64,000 nt of DNA from Gliomastix tumulicola. Taxonomy: Eukaryota > Ascomycota > Sordariomycetes > Hypocreales > Bionectriaceae. Location of the stretch: contig BCHX01000007.1 of assembly GCA_001599755.1 (NCBI GenBank), positions 2,170,001-2,234,000 on the forward strand. The letters are read 5' to 3'. The position numbers and the translations under genes are program-made. Positions 32,864 through 44,220 of the stretch are shown here, piece after piece; the first letter of the stretch is position 1, and every line of letters starts with the position of its first letter. The notes under the pieces are model-generated. The model searched no databases. It saw only the letters and a program-made list of their open reading frames with translations, and was not told where the DNA came from.

Positions 32864-34808
32864 CTACGTCCAATCACTCCAGCTCGTGCCCTCCCAATAC
32901 ACCAAGCCGTCATCCTCGAACTGCGGACCCTCCGCGTCAATGATGTACCCGAGCTCGCAGTGTGAGTACTTGACCCGGGCTTGGCTGTCGTAAAAGACGT
33001 CAAATCTCGGCTCGAGTGCGTCTTGCAGACTCGTGACGTCGCCTTGGGGATGCAGTGACTTCCAAGGTTGTGAGCAGGTTGGCCCCTTGCAAGACTTGAG
33101 GACGAATAGAAGCGTGTCTAGCCGGGACACGAGCTTCTCGAGTGAGGAGCCGAGGACATGGGGAGAGTCATGTGCATCGGGATGGAGGAGATTGCTCAGC
33201 TGGCCTGGATCGGTCTGGGAGGGGTCAGTACATGCAAGTGCATTCGTCAGGCTTCCACACTCACGGTCATGTCGTAGAGCTCATGCTCATTCGTGCACCA
33301 GACGGAGTAGTACAGATCGTACTCATCAGAGACCACACGGAGGGCCTTGTAGGTGGTGTTGAATATCCTCCGGTCTGCACCGCCGTTGAAGCCCCATTTC
33401 CCTTCACTCAACACCCACCCCCAGTATTCAACATTGACATGCTCACGCTTGGCGAGAGCTGTTGTCGTCGAAGAGCTCTCGCGGTTGAGTGGTATGGGTG
33501 CCCCATCAAGATCGGGCGGAAGGGGAGCACCTGCGAGCAACAAGAACGTAGGCACCAAGTCGATGTGAGCTGTGACGATGCTCGAGGACGCGTCCTTTTC
33601 TACCCCGGGACCGCGGATGATGAGCGGGATGTGAATATCCTCCTCATAGCCGGTCTCCTTGCCTGGCTGGAGGCGATGCTGGCCGATATGGAAGCCGTTG
33701 TCGGACGTGTAGAATACATACGTGTTGTCCAGGATGCCGTGTTCTTCAAGCCTGTCGAATAGACCGTCTACTAGTTCGTCCACTGCCTGAAGAGCCTGCA
33801 AGCGGCCGCGGTAGAAATCGTCGTTGTAGCTAACCTGCTCCTCAGTGAGCTTGGGCTGCCGCCTTATCCAATTGCCTCCGGACGGATCTTCAGGGTTGAA
33901 ATTGGCTGTGCGCGGGACTTTGGCACCAGGAAACAAGTGTCGATGCCTCTCAGCTGACTGCGGGATGTCGGGGGTCAGATCGCCACCTGATAACCTGTTG
34001 CCGGACATGTGGCTGTGAGGCCCGATAGGTGCAATGCTGAGGAAGAACGGCTTGTCTGCCGCAATCGCCTCGTCGAGGAGGCCGAAAGCTTTGCTTGCTA
34101 TCAGATCTGTTGAGTACTCTCCTGGATGGCTGACTGGTGGTTCCTTATCGCGCTGGAACGTCGCGTTCCAGTAGTCATACGTATATGGATCCAATAGGAA
34201 GTCCTACAAGAGTCAGCTCTCGCCTATGAAATAGTGAGGTAGGCTTGAACGAACAGAGCCAGTCCAGCCCTTCAGATGAGGGCTATGGTAGTTCCATATG
34301 GTGTGTGCGTTGAACATCTTGCCGGTGTAGTACGTGTTATAGCCAGCATCCTGGAGCCACACGGGGAGGTAGTTTTCGTTATGGCCATTCTTGACGAAGA
34401 TTGGGAAGCCACCTGAGCACTTGGAGTCAGTAAGCGTACCAACCTCTTCAAATAGATTGCTCACAAACCGTAAGGCGGGCGCAGATCTGTGACGTTGGTG
34501 TTGTGGGCAAGCTTGCCAGTCCAGAGGCTGGCCCGAGACGGACAGCAGATGGCCGTTGTGCAGTAATGGCGGTGGAACAACGTCCCCTGGTCGATGAGCC
34601 GTTTCTTGACGAGAGGCGTGTAGCTCAGCGAGTCCAGATGCAGGTCTTGGTCGTCGGTGAGCACGAGGATGATGTTTGGGCGGGACGCTGCTGTCTCTGC
34701 CGATGAGTCTCCGATGGGCTTTTGGGCGTCATCCCCCCAGGCGGCTGCGGTTGTGGCGGTGAGGGAGACGGCGAGGAGCTGCCATAATGTCAGGCCTAGG
34801 AGCTGCAT
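32864..34808 (-). CDS. Secreted type I sulfatase (arylsulfatase-like)
   Basis: Four exons (34808-34469, 34412-34255, 34203-33265, 33214-32864) code for 595 aa. Introns are 34413-34468, 34204-34254 and 33215-33264. The N-terminus is a signal peptide (MQLLGLTLWQLLAVSLTATTA). Metal-ligand motif NIILVLTDDQD is at 45-55 and the formylglycine signature C-x-P-S-R at C88-R92 (CCPSRASLWTGKL). Later TGKMFN, FYTSDNGFHIGQHR and GYEEDIHIPLIIRGPG complete the S1 sulfatase pattern. Cys88 is the residue expected to be converted to formylglycine. The substrate (aryl sulfate or a sulfated glycan) is unknown. It lies between a GH31 gene and a divergent MFS carrier, suggesting a role in scavenging sulfate or sugar. 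Confidence 0.9.
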
Positions 34809-35296
34809 CTCTATATTGGCGTGGAGATATCGTCTCCTTCGGATTCGGTTGTTGGAGAGAAGGAATGTGCAAAGCCCTCGAGACGAGAAGCTGCCAGGAA
34901 TGACGCCCCGTCAGATCCGGGGAGCGAGGTGACACAAAAGACGCGACAGTGACGCAGCTGAAGCCCCTGTTGTTGGCGTCGCAAATCCAGGACTCAGGGG
35001 CTTTAGCGTGCTGAACATGTCCCCTGTCGGGCCACATCCATCTCCAGTGACCGCGCTTTTGTGTCACCTGCTCGCTAAGCCACATCATTTTAGGTACTTC
35101 TGACGCCTTCGATGCATTCTTTCGGCACGGTTGCTTGAAATATTCGGGTAAAATGGCCCTGAAGGAATCTCCACACAGGCGTGGATGAGTGCATTTATCA
35201 GCTCTCGTCCCCGACGAGCTGTGCATTCAATGTCAAGCACGAGCAGAATTGCACAGCAACCATCCCGAGTGCTGTGACTGCACTTATCTTATCGCC
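34809..35296. promoter_or_regulatory. Divergent promoter region, sulfatase / MFS carrier
   Basis: 488 bp between two divergent start codons. It probably contains both promoters; no clear TATA box or operator could be named. Confidence 0.4.
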
Positions 35297-36688
35297 ATGA
35301 CGTTGAGGCAGAACAGGCCGTGCCTGAGCATCGAACGCGGCAATGGAACCTCACAGGGACTGCTGTCAGAGGACCGTCATCATGAGGAAACGGACCCTCT
35401 CATCCCGTCTTCACCGACGGCGCCGAGCAAGCCGTCAGGGCGTCTTGTCTCCAAGGTCGCCGCTGCCATGTTCTCCTTCTGCGTCCTCGGCCTGCTCAAC
35501 TCCACCATCGGCGTCATCCTGCCTCACCTCGAGACGTACTACGACCTGTCCGACGCCCAGGTCTCCTTCGTCTTCATCGCCTGGCCGATCGGCTACGTCC
35601 TCGCTGCGTCTTTCAACGATGTCATCCATATCAAGCTGGGCCAGAGAGGCATTGCCCTCATTGGCTCTCTGGCGCAAGTCATCTTCGCCATCGGGAGTGC
35701 AGCGCATCCGTCGTTTCCTTGGTTCTTGCTCTTCATCGCGTTCGGGTTCTTCGGCTGTGGCATCTTGGATGGCTCCATGTGTGCCTGGGCCGGGGCATTG
35801 GAGAGGGCGAGCATGGTGACGGGCTTCCTGCATGGCTCGTTTTCCGTCGGCGCGGCCTTGAGCCCGTTGCTCGTGGATGCATTGGTTTCTGAAGGGTCAA
35901 GGCCATGGTACACGTGGTATTATGTCATGGTAAGTGCAGCCTTGATGACGAAGACGAAGCCTTGATCTCTGCTGATACTGACCACTATTCCTTGCTAGCT
36001 GGGCGCATCCATTTTGGAACTCATCGTTCTCGTATCTGCTTTTAGAGATGACGACGGCCCTGCATATAACGAGGAGAAGCGCAGGAACCAGGAAGAAAGC
36101 TCGCCGAGCAGCAGCGGCTTCGGCGTCGCTGTTCTGAAATACGCCGCGGTATGGCTTTGCTCGCTCTACCTCCTCGCATACGTCGGCACTGAGACCTCCA
36201 TCTCTGGCTGGGTCATCATCTTCATGCGACGAGTGCACCACTCCTCGTCCTTTGTCGCAAGCCTGTGCTCTTCGGGCTTCTGGACTGGCATGGCGGTCGG
36301 AAGGATCTCTTTGGGAGCTTTGAGTGACCGGTTCGGCGTCAAAACTTCCGTGACGGTCTATACGTCCTTCACCTTGCTATTTGCGATTCTCTTTGGCGTT
36401 GCGCAGAACGATGCCATGTCCGTCTCGACGATCTCGCTGCTGGGCCTGTTCTGTGGACCGCTCTTCCCATCGAGTATCGTCCTGCTCACTGCGGCGCTTC
36501 CACCGGAATTGCATGTGCCTGGCGTGTCGTTTGTGGCATCTGTCGGGCAGGTTGGCGGCACGCTGATGCCGTTCGGCATAGGACTCATTGTTGATGCTGT
36601 AGGGATGGCGGCCTTCCAGGCCATCTTCCTCATACAGCTAGTCGTATCTCTGTTCCTCTGGATCCTGTACTCGAGGCTTGTTTCATAG
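35297..36688 (+). CDS. MFS carrier (fucose-permease/BSC6-like)
   Basis: Two exons (35297-35929, 35999-36688) code for 440 aa; the intron is 69 nt with CTGATACTGAC before the acceptor. The start at 35297 follows CGCC; an earlier in-frame ATG at 35189 adds an unlikely Cys-rich leader. The protein has two six-TM halves, each with a 'GLLNSTIGVILPHLETYYDL'-type entry or equivalent (VGTETSISGWVIIFM), RISLGALSDRFG, and a glycine-rich TM11 (VASVGQVGGTLMPFGIG). This resembles the fungal fucose-permease/Bsc6-like MFS group, whose substrates are mostly unknown. It is divergent from the sulfatase, so co-regulation is possible. Confidence 0.85.
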
Positions 36689-37268
36689 ACGCCATTACCA
36701 TGTTTGTGGTGGACTGGTTGCATAGTGTAGACACAAGAAGTTCCACGCAGCTTTTATGTGTATATATATATAGGTTAGAGGTATCAATAACATTTCTTGC
36801 CGCCACTTCGGTTCTGTTTCTGACTTCTCGCTCGCTTGTCCCTAATTTAGCAGCAGCTTTGGCCGGGCCTGATTAAACATGGCCCAGATCTGCCACGTGA
36901 ACGCTCGCAGATGCTAGCAACAGGGGGTGGCGTCACTACTTTTGCCATCCACAAATGACCTTCCAGCGTGACTACGAGGTTAGCAGGTCTTTAAGTTCTG
37001 TCAGATTTTCTTGAGCTTGCAATCGCTAGCGTTCATGTAAGACCGCCTTGAACCCTCCAAGAATGAAGTGCCGGATGCCCGAATGACGTGTTCGCCTAGA
37101 AGTCAAATCACGGTATCCGGGGATTCCGCGACGATGAGGTCTATGACATACGTCAAGGACGTTGGACACTTGGAAATGAATAAATAAAGTCAATTCCCTG
37201 TCATTTAGAACGCGCCACTCTTCGACCGTCTCTCGTTAAACCAGCAACATCGCGTTCTTACAGCAAGA
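36689..37268. other. Intergenic
   Basis: 580 bp. A TATATATATA run at about 36760-36772 follows the MFS stop; the rest is presumably the promoter of the next gene. No coding feature supported. Confidence 0.5.
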
Positions 37269-38940
37269 ATGGCACTCATGGACGCTACCAAATTCGGGGC
37301 TCCCCTCTCGAGTTCAACATTGACCTCGATTCTTCTACTCACTTCTCTCTTCCAACAAGTCTTATCTCAGTCAGGTTCTGCACCCAAGGTCAACTGGACG
37401 TCTTGTCCTTCTGCCATCCCTCCCGGCGTCGACTGTGGCACAATCGATGTCCCTCTGGTCTATCAAAGCGGGAACTCTACCCAGGCTGATGGTAACCAAA
37501 CCGTCTCCCTATTTCTGACTCGCCTCAATTCTACGTCGGGAGGTGGGAATGGAAACTCATCGCAGCCGCTCTTCTTCAATCCAGTATGCTGAGCATCGCT
37601 CTCTGTTCCTGAGGCTTCCACGGAGTGAGGACCCGGCTAATGCGTGATTCAAGGGCGGCCCAGGTGTTCCGGCGTCATCTCTGGTCGCCGCAGGCAGTTT
37701 CGTCCCTAACATCGGGTTCTCAAGCGCTGTTCGGCAGAATTTCGACATCATCGGCCTCGACCCTCGCGGCGTAGGCTTCAGCTCGCCTGTGAAATGTGAT
37801 CCCAGCATATTCAACCAGCGAGTTCCTACGCTATTCCTGAACAAAAACGAGACCACGAACAGTAACGACACCTCGGCCTTCAAGAAACTTGTCGACCACA
37901 ATACTCGTCTGGGGAGGAGCTGCGCGAACCTCACCGGTCCGCTCATCGACCAGTTGGACACGATTCACGTCGCGAAAGATCACGAGGTGGTTCGCAAAGC
38001 ACTCGGTGCCAAGAAATTCAACCTCTTCGGGCTTTCCTACGGCTCTCTTCTTGGGTCGCAGTACAGCACATTGTTCCCTTATGCCGTCGGTCGTATGGCT
38101 CTGGATGGTCTCGTTGATCACTCTCAGTCGGAGGTTTCCACACTCCTCACCGAATCTACGACCTACGAGACTGTCTTCAACAAATTCTTCCAATGGTGTG
38201 ACCGGAACACCTCATGTGCCCTGCACAATAATAAGACCAGCACAAATTCGAAGCAGATGTTCGAGAAGCTTCTTTCGGAGGCGGATGCGAAAGCCATCCC
38301 TGCGCCAGGTTGTAACGGGACCTGTCAGCCAAACGTGACGGGCGAGAATATTCGATACAACGCACAGAACTTCCTTGACTTTGTGGACCTGCCACTGACG
38401 CCGAACTGGATTGGTCTCGGAGGGGCAATAGCCCAGGCCTTGGACGGCAACGCGACAGCTCTATCTACACCACTCGCTACGTCAGAGACCGCAGCTTCGA
38501 TGATGGGGTCGCCCTTTATCTACCTGGCATTGGGCTGCCAGGACTGGCTGCACAGAGCGTCCAAGGTAGAAGACTTGACGCAGAGGCTGGAGGCAGTGAG
38601 GACGTTTGCTCCGTTGACGGCCGGCGCCTCGCAGACGTACTACTATCAGAGCACCTGTATCGGTTGGCCTGCACCAGTGACCAATAGTCAAGCACCTCTC
38701 AATACGAGTCGCAGTGCAGGCCACCAGCCGCGGATTCTGCTATCAAACTCGTTGTACGACCCGTCATGCAGCATAGTCTGGGCGGATGGACTGAGACAGC
38801 AGTTGCCGGGGGCCGTGAGTATTACGAGGAATGGGACCGGACACACGAGTCACTTTCTTCTTGGAGAAACAAGGGCGGCCATCGACAATTATCTGGCGAC
38901 GGGTAATTTCCCAGCCGATGGGACTGTCTATCAAACCTAG
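37269..38940 (+). CDS. Secreted alpha/beta-hydrolase, tripeptidyl-aminopeptidase (S33/TAP)-like
   Basis: Two exons (37269-37583, 37654-38940) code for 533 aa. Splicing joins LFFNP to GGPGVPAS, creating the oxyanion-hole HGGPG-like motif. An N-terminal hydrophobic segment (STLTSILLLTSLFQQVLSQ) acts as a signal sequence. The nucleophile is Ser233 in GLSYGS, a candidate Asp lies in LYDPSC, and the histidine in GHTSHFL, as in TAP-like C-terminal domains. Many N-glycosylation sequons (NWT, NST, NQT, NDT, NVT) fit a secreted glycoprotein. Family members remove N-terminal tripeptides or hydrolyse small esters/amides. The stop is only 35 bp from the convergent Zn-regulator gene. Confidence 0.85.
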
Positions 38941-38975
38941 GAGTTTTTTTTTATGTCTTTGATTTTTCTAAATAT

Positions 38976-41012
38976 TTAAATGATGTGATGTCTAAAGATA
39001 TTCGGCATTCCAAAATCAAACATGTCATTGATAGTCCAATCAAATGGAAAACTCGATATATCCATGTCCGACCAGGATAAATCAGCCACTTGGCACTGAG
39101 TCTCATCAGGTGACATCTGAGGAACTAGAGATCCATTCATATAGACAGGGGGAATGGCTTGTTGAGCGGGCGAGGTATTGGTGATGGTGAAACTCTGCTC
39201 AGAGCTCTCCCCCACGGGCACAGAAGTACCGTTGGCCTTCAATACCATCCCGTGATTCACAGCTGCTGTGCTGCCGCTGTTGCCGTCTCGCCTTTGGGTC
39301 GTCAGGTGCTTCAGGAGACGCTTCGTCATTCGTGATAGTCCCCTCACACTTGTCCAGTGTCGACTCAAGCCCTTCAGAGCGTCGTAACAGTGTCGGAGGT
39401 CTGTGGTGGTTGAAGCAGCATCTCGTTCTCCGTCTCGAAAGGCACGATACAAGACCGTCATAGACATGGACATGGCGTAGGGAATGAGTGGTAGAGGGGG
39501 GAGACTCTCGTAGCCGCCGTGCCCAACGAGGGCGAGGATCCGATCGGAGGACACCAGTCTTCGGGCATAGTGAGCGGTACCAGGGCCACTGAATCGGCAA
39601 GAAAGCACGGCAGCCACATGGTACCAAGTCTCAAGGTAGGCTGATTTAGTTTTCCGTGTTAATGGAGCAATGCAGCACGCGCGCTTGGCTCTTTGGAAGC
39701 GCGCAAAACATACCTCGATGAAGTTGATGGAAGCTATTGAAGCCTAGCCCAGATGTAACTTCCTCCAAAGATGGGAAATCAAAACAGTCGTCCGCAACCG
39801 CGGTGGAACTAGCCTTGTAGACCCTAGTCGCGATCTTCATGATGTCTCCAAGAGCCGTGGCCACACCCATGACCTGTGATCGGTAGGAGCTTGTGTGTGG
39901 CGTGATGCGCTTGATGCCGATATCAGTGTCATCGATGAGGAAGGGCGATGCACCCATGATAGGCTTGTTGAGTCTGTCGAGGTTCCGTAGGGACCACCAA
40001 AGAAAATTGCAATCCTCTCGGTCGTCCTTTCCAGCAAAGTCCCAGTGTAGACATATTGCCCAAGCTTCACTTATAGCTTGAGATAGGCAGCTCGAGGACC
40101 GGTCCAGGCCTCCAGGGCCATCATTGTGAAGATGCATCAAGGCGAGAATCTTGACCTTGGTGATCCTGTCAGGCTCGATGTCTGCTTTAATAGCTGCATC
40201 AAGACCTTCTAGAATCTTTCCCGAGAATTCTAGAGATCCCAAGACTGGTTCATCAGGACCCAGGCGAAGAAAAGGGGCTGCCTGCTTAGCTTTACAGGCA
40301 ACTAGGCACATTGCCCTAACAAGATATTGTGATGACTGCCCGTTGCTGTAATTTCGATACACAGTCGACCCGTCAACAACGGGTATCAAATCATCCAACA
40401 GCGAGATATAGATTGGGAGAAGCGCATCTGTCGTGGACTGCGGGAGTAGGAGGAAGGCCCCGACTTCTTGAAGATAATGTTTGTACGGATCGGACAGCGT
40501 GGGCGGCACCCGCCTACGTTTCTGCTTCTCATACCAAAGCCATCGTTTCCGAGCCCTCAGCGAAAGGTTTGCATCAGAACCTGGCCGTGGGAAAGTGGAC
40601 TCGGGTGTCTCTTGGCCTGGGGTGGTCCATTGCTGGGACTGAGTTGCTGGTGATGGTCCCGGTGGCGGCGCTGTTGACAGATCTGCGAGGAGGGATTCTG
40701 GATTGTAGTCGCTTACGCGGCCCTGCACGGGACTTGTCTCCCTAGTGGGCAACTCTGAAGATGCCTCAATAGATCCTGCTTGTATGGCTTCTTGAGGGAG
40801 TGTACGTGGTGCTTCCTGAGGTGTGGCGCGCGGGGAAGGCTGCTCAGGACCGTGGTAGCATCTCTTTTTTCGAGCTCGACACGTCTGACAGGGTGGAGAG
40901 CAGCATCAGCTTCAGCATCATCGGCAGGGCCTACTAGACGCGTTGGATGGGACTTATCATTGGCTGTACGTTTTCTGGTGGACGTGCCGGCAGATGGCCA
41001 TACGAGCTCCAT
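38976..41012 (-). CDS. Fungal-specific transcription factor with apparently incomplete Zn2Cys6 motif
   Basis: Exons 40884-39714 and 39640-38976 are well supported. The intron at 39641-39713 joins HRAYLETWYHVAA in frame. The middle is a Fungal_trans domain (LVRAMCLVACKAKQAAPFLRLG, KVKILALMHLH, DDREDCNFLWWSLRNLDRLNKPIMG, DDTDIGIKRI). The N-terminus is uncertain. The best model uses an exon at 41012-40935 (MELVWPSAGTSTRKRTAND) and a 50-nt intron at 40885-40934, phase 0, giving 637 aa. Only TCRARKKRCYHG of a zinc cluster is then visible; the first Cys and the second CxxC..C half are missing, and unspliced sequence upstream that reads CQTC is cut off by a stop. It is either a family variant, a wrong exon choice or a decayed DNA-binding domain. 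Divergent from an alpha-glucoside-type permease it may regulate. Confidence 0.72.
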
Positions 41013-41749
41013 CGCCGGTCTTGTTGGAGCAATCGTCAGTGATGGAAGTAACTGGTATCCGACAAGTAGTTGGAAGTCGAGAAACCGCCCTCGATTTGGT
41101 TCGGGAGAAGAAGAGCGATGATGGGGCATCGGCCAGATGTCGGAGTGAAATGCGGAGTAGGGCGTATAACGACGCCAGAGAACTCCAGCAAAGGGTCACC
41201 ATTCCCGACCCGAAAGGAGAAATATCCCGCTCCATCCACTGATGCTAGTCAACTTGAAATGTGGAGGCCGCCAGATCGGAGCTCCTGTCTGCCTCCGTGC
41301 TTGACGGGGCCTTCGTTGATGGTCTTCACGGTCTTCAAATATCTAGCAGGGTATGTGACCATGTTCAAACCCCGTGGGGAAGTGTAGCCGAGACCGTTAC
41401 CCCAGACTTTCCATCTTGACTTGGGCCTGGGGCCTGGGGTTAAGATGCTGTCTCATAATCATTCCCTGCTTTAATTAGTCTGTGCTTCGTTGGTTGGGGG
41501 CTGCGATGAGCTGACTGGCTCCTTGCTGTCACACCAATCTCCAAAACACTCTGACCAAGTACGTCACTGTAAGCTGCCGGTTGTGAATAAATATCAGATT
41601 TATTCCATCGGTCGCATGTACGCCGCATCACCTCTCCAATTGTGATTCTCTACCGTTGATCATTCCGTCGTGCCCTTAAACATTACCATTGAAGAGCGGG
41701 ATCATTCAGCAACGTCCGTCTCGCCGTGCAGAAAATCCTTCCGCTCATA
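41013..41749. promoter_or_regulatory. Divergent region between regulator and permease
   Basis: About 740 bp. It must contain both promoters and possibly an unrecognised first exon of the regulator. No operator motif could be named. Confidence 0.4.
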
Positions 41750-43478
41750 ATGGACCACAGAGCGTCATCCGACAGTAAAGCTGGCCCATCTCACGTCGAG
41801 AGGATCGATGAGGGCGCCTTCACCCAAGCCGAGCATAACGACGACTCGAAACAGCTCCGAGTCAACGCAGACCTTGCCACTGAAGATGAACACAACACCA
41901 CCTTCCTAGACGCCATCAAGCGCTATCCTAAGGCCTGCGCATGGTCGGCCGTGGTCAGTCTCTGCATCATCATGGACGGCTACGATCTGGCACTCATGGG
42001 AGGTCTCTTTGGATTCCCAGCCTTCCAGAAAGCCTACGGACACGAAGTGGGAAATACCGGAAGATACACCCTCTCGGCAGAGTGGCAGATGGCGCTCGGG
42101 ATGGCGGTTCCTGTGGGAAACATCGTCGGCATCGCCATCAATGGATATCTAACGGATCGATATGGACATAAGCCTGTTCTTCATGGAGCTCTTTTCGTGC
42201 TCACTGGTCTGGTCTTCATTCAATTCTTCGCCAAGAACGTGCAGACGTTGTTTGCAGGTCAGATTCTCTGCGGTGTGCCTTGGGGAATCTTCACGACATT
42301 AGCACCGAGCTTTGCTAGTGAGGTAGCTCCGCTCGCCTTGCGAAGCTATCTTGAGGTCAGCTATCTTCCCCTTTCTTCTATATATCACCTTGCTAAGAAG
42401 TACTGGCTTTTGCTAACTCAAACAGACTTGGGTCGTCACCTGCTGGGGTATCGGCCAGTTCGTCTCGTACGCCATCCTTTTCAGTCTGAATAACTGGGAC
42501 AGCGACTGGGCCTATAGAATCCCGTTCGCCGTTCAGTGGGCTTGGCCAGCCATCATTGCGCCCCTAGCCATCTTCTGTCCCGAATCTCCTTGGTGGTACG
42601 TCCGCAAGAGCCGCATCGACAGGGCCGAGAAGTCGGTCAAGCGTCTCACTTCAGCCAGAGCGGGCGTACCAGTGGAGGATGACATCAAGCAGGCTGTTGC
42701 CCTCATGATCGAGACCAACAAGCTGGAGCAGGAAGTGAGCAGAGACACGACATACCTATCCTGTTTCAAGGGCGACAACCTATGGCGAACCGAAGTGGCA
42801 TGCTTTACATGGGGTAGCCAAATCTTGACTGGCTTCGCCATTCAAGCCTACGCGGCGTACTTCTTCCAGCAGGCCGGTCTCAGCCCCGACGACTCCTTCA
42901 AGATGACTCTGGGGATGGGGGCGATTCACTTTGTCTGCAATCTTGCATCGGCAGCACTGAGCGGCCCTTATGGTCGAAGACGGCTGTATCTCTGGGGCTG
43001 CGTCGCCTTGTCACTCCTCATGATGCTTCTCGGCGGCCTGGCATTCGGTCCACGGATATCAGCCTATGGATTTGCCACGTCTTCGGTCTACCTCGTGTGG
43101 TACGGAGTTTGGTGTCTGACCCTCGGTCCTTTGCCATATGTCATCAATGGCGAGGTGTCCTCCACACGACTACGCTCGAAGACCATTGCTCTTGCTCGCG
43201 GAACGTACCTCGTGCTCAACATCATCAACAGCGTCTCTGCGCCTTACATACTCAACCCGGAATGGGCGAACTGGGGAGGCAAGACCGGCCTCCTCACCGG
43301 CGGTCTTACAATTCTGTCGCTAGTATGGGCCTACTTTCGGCTTCCGGAGACGAGTGGTCGAACCTATGAGGAACTGGACATCTTGTTCTCGGAGCAGAAG
43401 ATGACGGCTCGGAAGTTTGGGAAGGCGGTTATTCACCGAGATGGGAATACGGTTACTGTGACGGGTTCTGGTCTTTGA
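41750..43478 (+). CDS. MFS alpha-glucoside (maltose-permease-like) transporter
   Basis: Two exons (41750-42355, 42426-43478) code for 552 aa. The intron (70 nt) is in phase 0 and joins LRSYLE to TWVVTCWGIGQFV. Sugar-porter hallmarks: IIMDGYDLALMGGLFG at TM1, GYLTDRYGHKP, GVPWGIFTTLAPSFASEVAPLALR, and PESPWWYVRK after TM6. The PESPWW form is typical of fungal maltose/alpha-glucoside permeases, as distinct from PESPRW of hexose carriers. RLPETSGRTYEELDILF is the C-terminal PETKGR-type motif. A proton symporter in the plasma membrane. It is divergent from a fungal-specific regulator and followed by an oxidoreductase, as in small sugar catabolic clusters. Confidence 0.9.
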
Positions 43479-44220
43479 GGAAGCCATGTCAAGCATTTCT
43501 TATCGGTGCGATGCTTTCAGGTACATATCCATTTCAGGTACTCAAGAAAATGGCATTAGTTAACTCTCAAGCATAAAGTAAGGCACTGGTAGTAATGAAA
43601 CATCGTCGGAGCGCCCACACTACAACGCATGAGTCCTTCAATCAGGTCTGATGTCTCGCCCACCAACTATCACATTATACCAAATCAGCGTGCATAAAAT
43701 TATGTAACCAGAATCCATCTCGTGGCCACCGTCCCTCCCATGACCCTCCCAACCTCGCAGAGACCTGCCATCCATCAGTGTTCTGCCGCCCCAAATACGG
43801 AAGTCCTCCGCCGCTCGGACTTGACGGCGGCCCCGGGAACTTTGCGGGGAACCGCACATCTAACCACTTTTGGGTCGGCTTGGGAGACCGTCCTGCAGGC
43901 CCAGTCACTCTCGACGTCCAGTTGGCTGAGCTCCTCATCACGGACCCGGAAACCGCGTCAGTCGTGGCAAGACGACAGCGAAGAGTGTCATCTCGGGCAA
44001 GAGTCTGCCGTGGTTGTTCTCCACCCGGGAGTAGAGCATGCTTTCTATGGTCTCTGCACACAGACATTAGAACTTGATCATGTCCCGGTATCGCAGCATC
44101 AGATGCTGTATAAATCAGGGCATCGTTTCCCAGAGAATACGCGTGGCCTCCTTGTCCAGACACAACAACCTCTAGTCAAAATCCTCTGTTTAATTCCATA
44201 AGACCCAACTTACTTACACC
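43479..44220. other. Intergenic, promoter of the Gfo/Idh/MocA gene
   Basis: 742 bp. Overlapping open frames of up to 162 codons on both strands show no family-like sequence and were not accepted. The core promoter TATA box is at 44109-44114. Confidence 0.5.
44109..44114 (+). promoter_or_regulatory. TATA box of oxidoreductase gene
   Basis: TATAAA, about 107 nt upstream of the ATG at 44221. Confidence 0.5.

Noticed and set aside
43675..44201. Overlapping frames of 159-162 codons on both strands before the Gfo/Idh/MocA gene
   Set aside because: Both strands open together without motifs, and a TATA box for the downstream gene lies inside the stretch.
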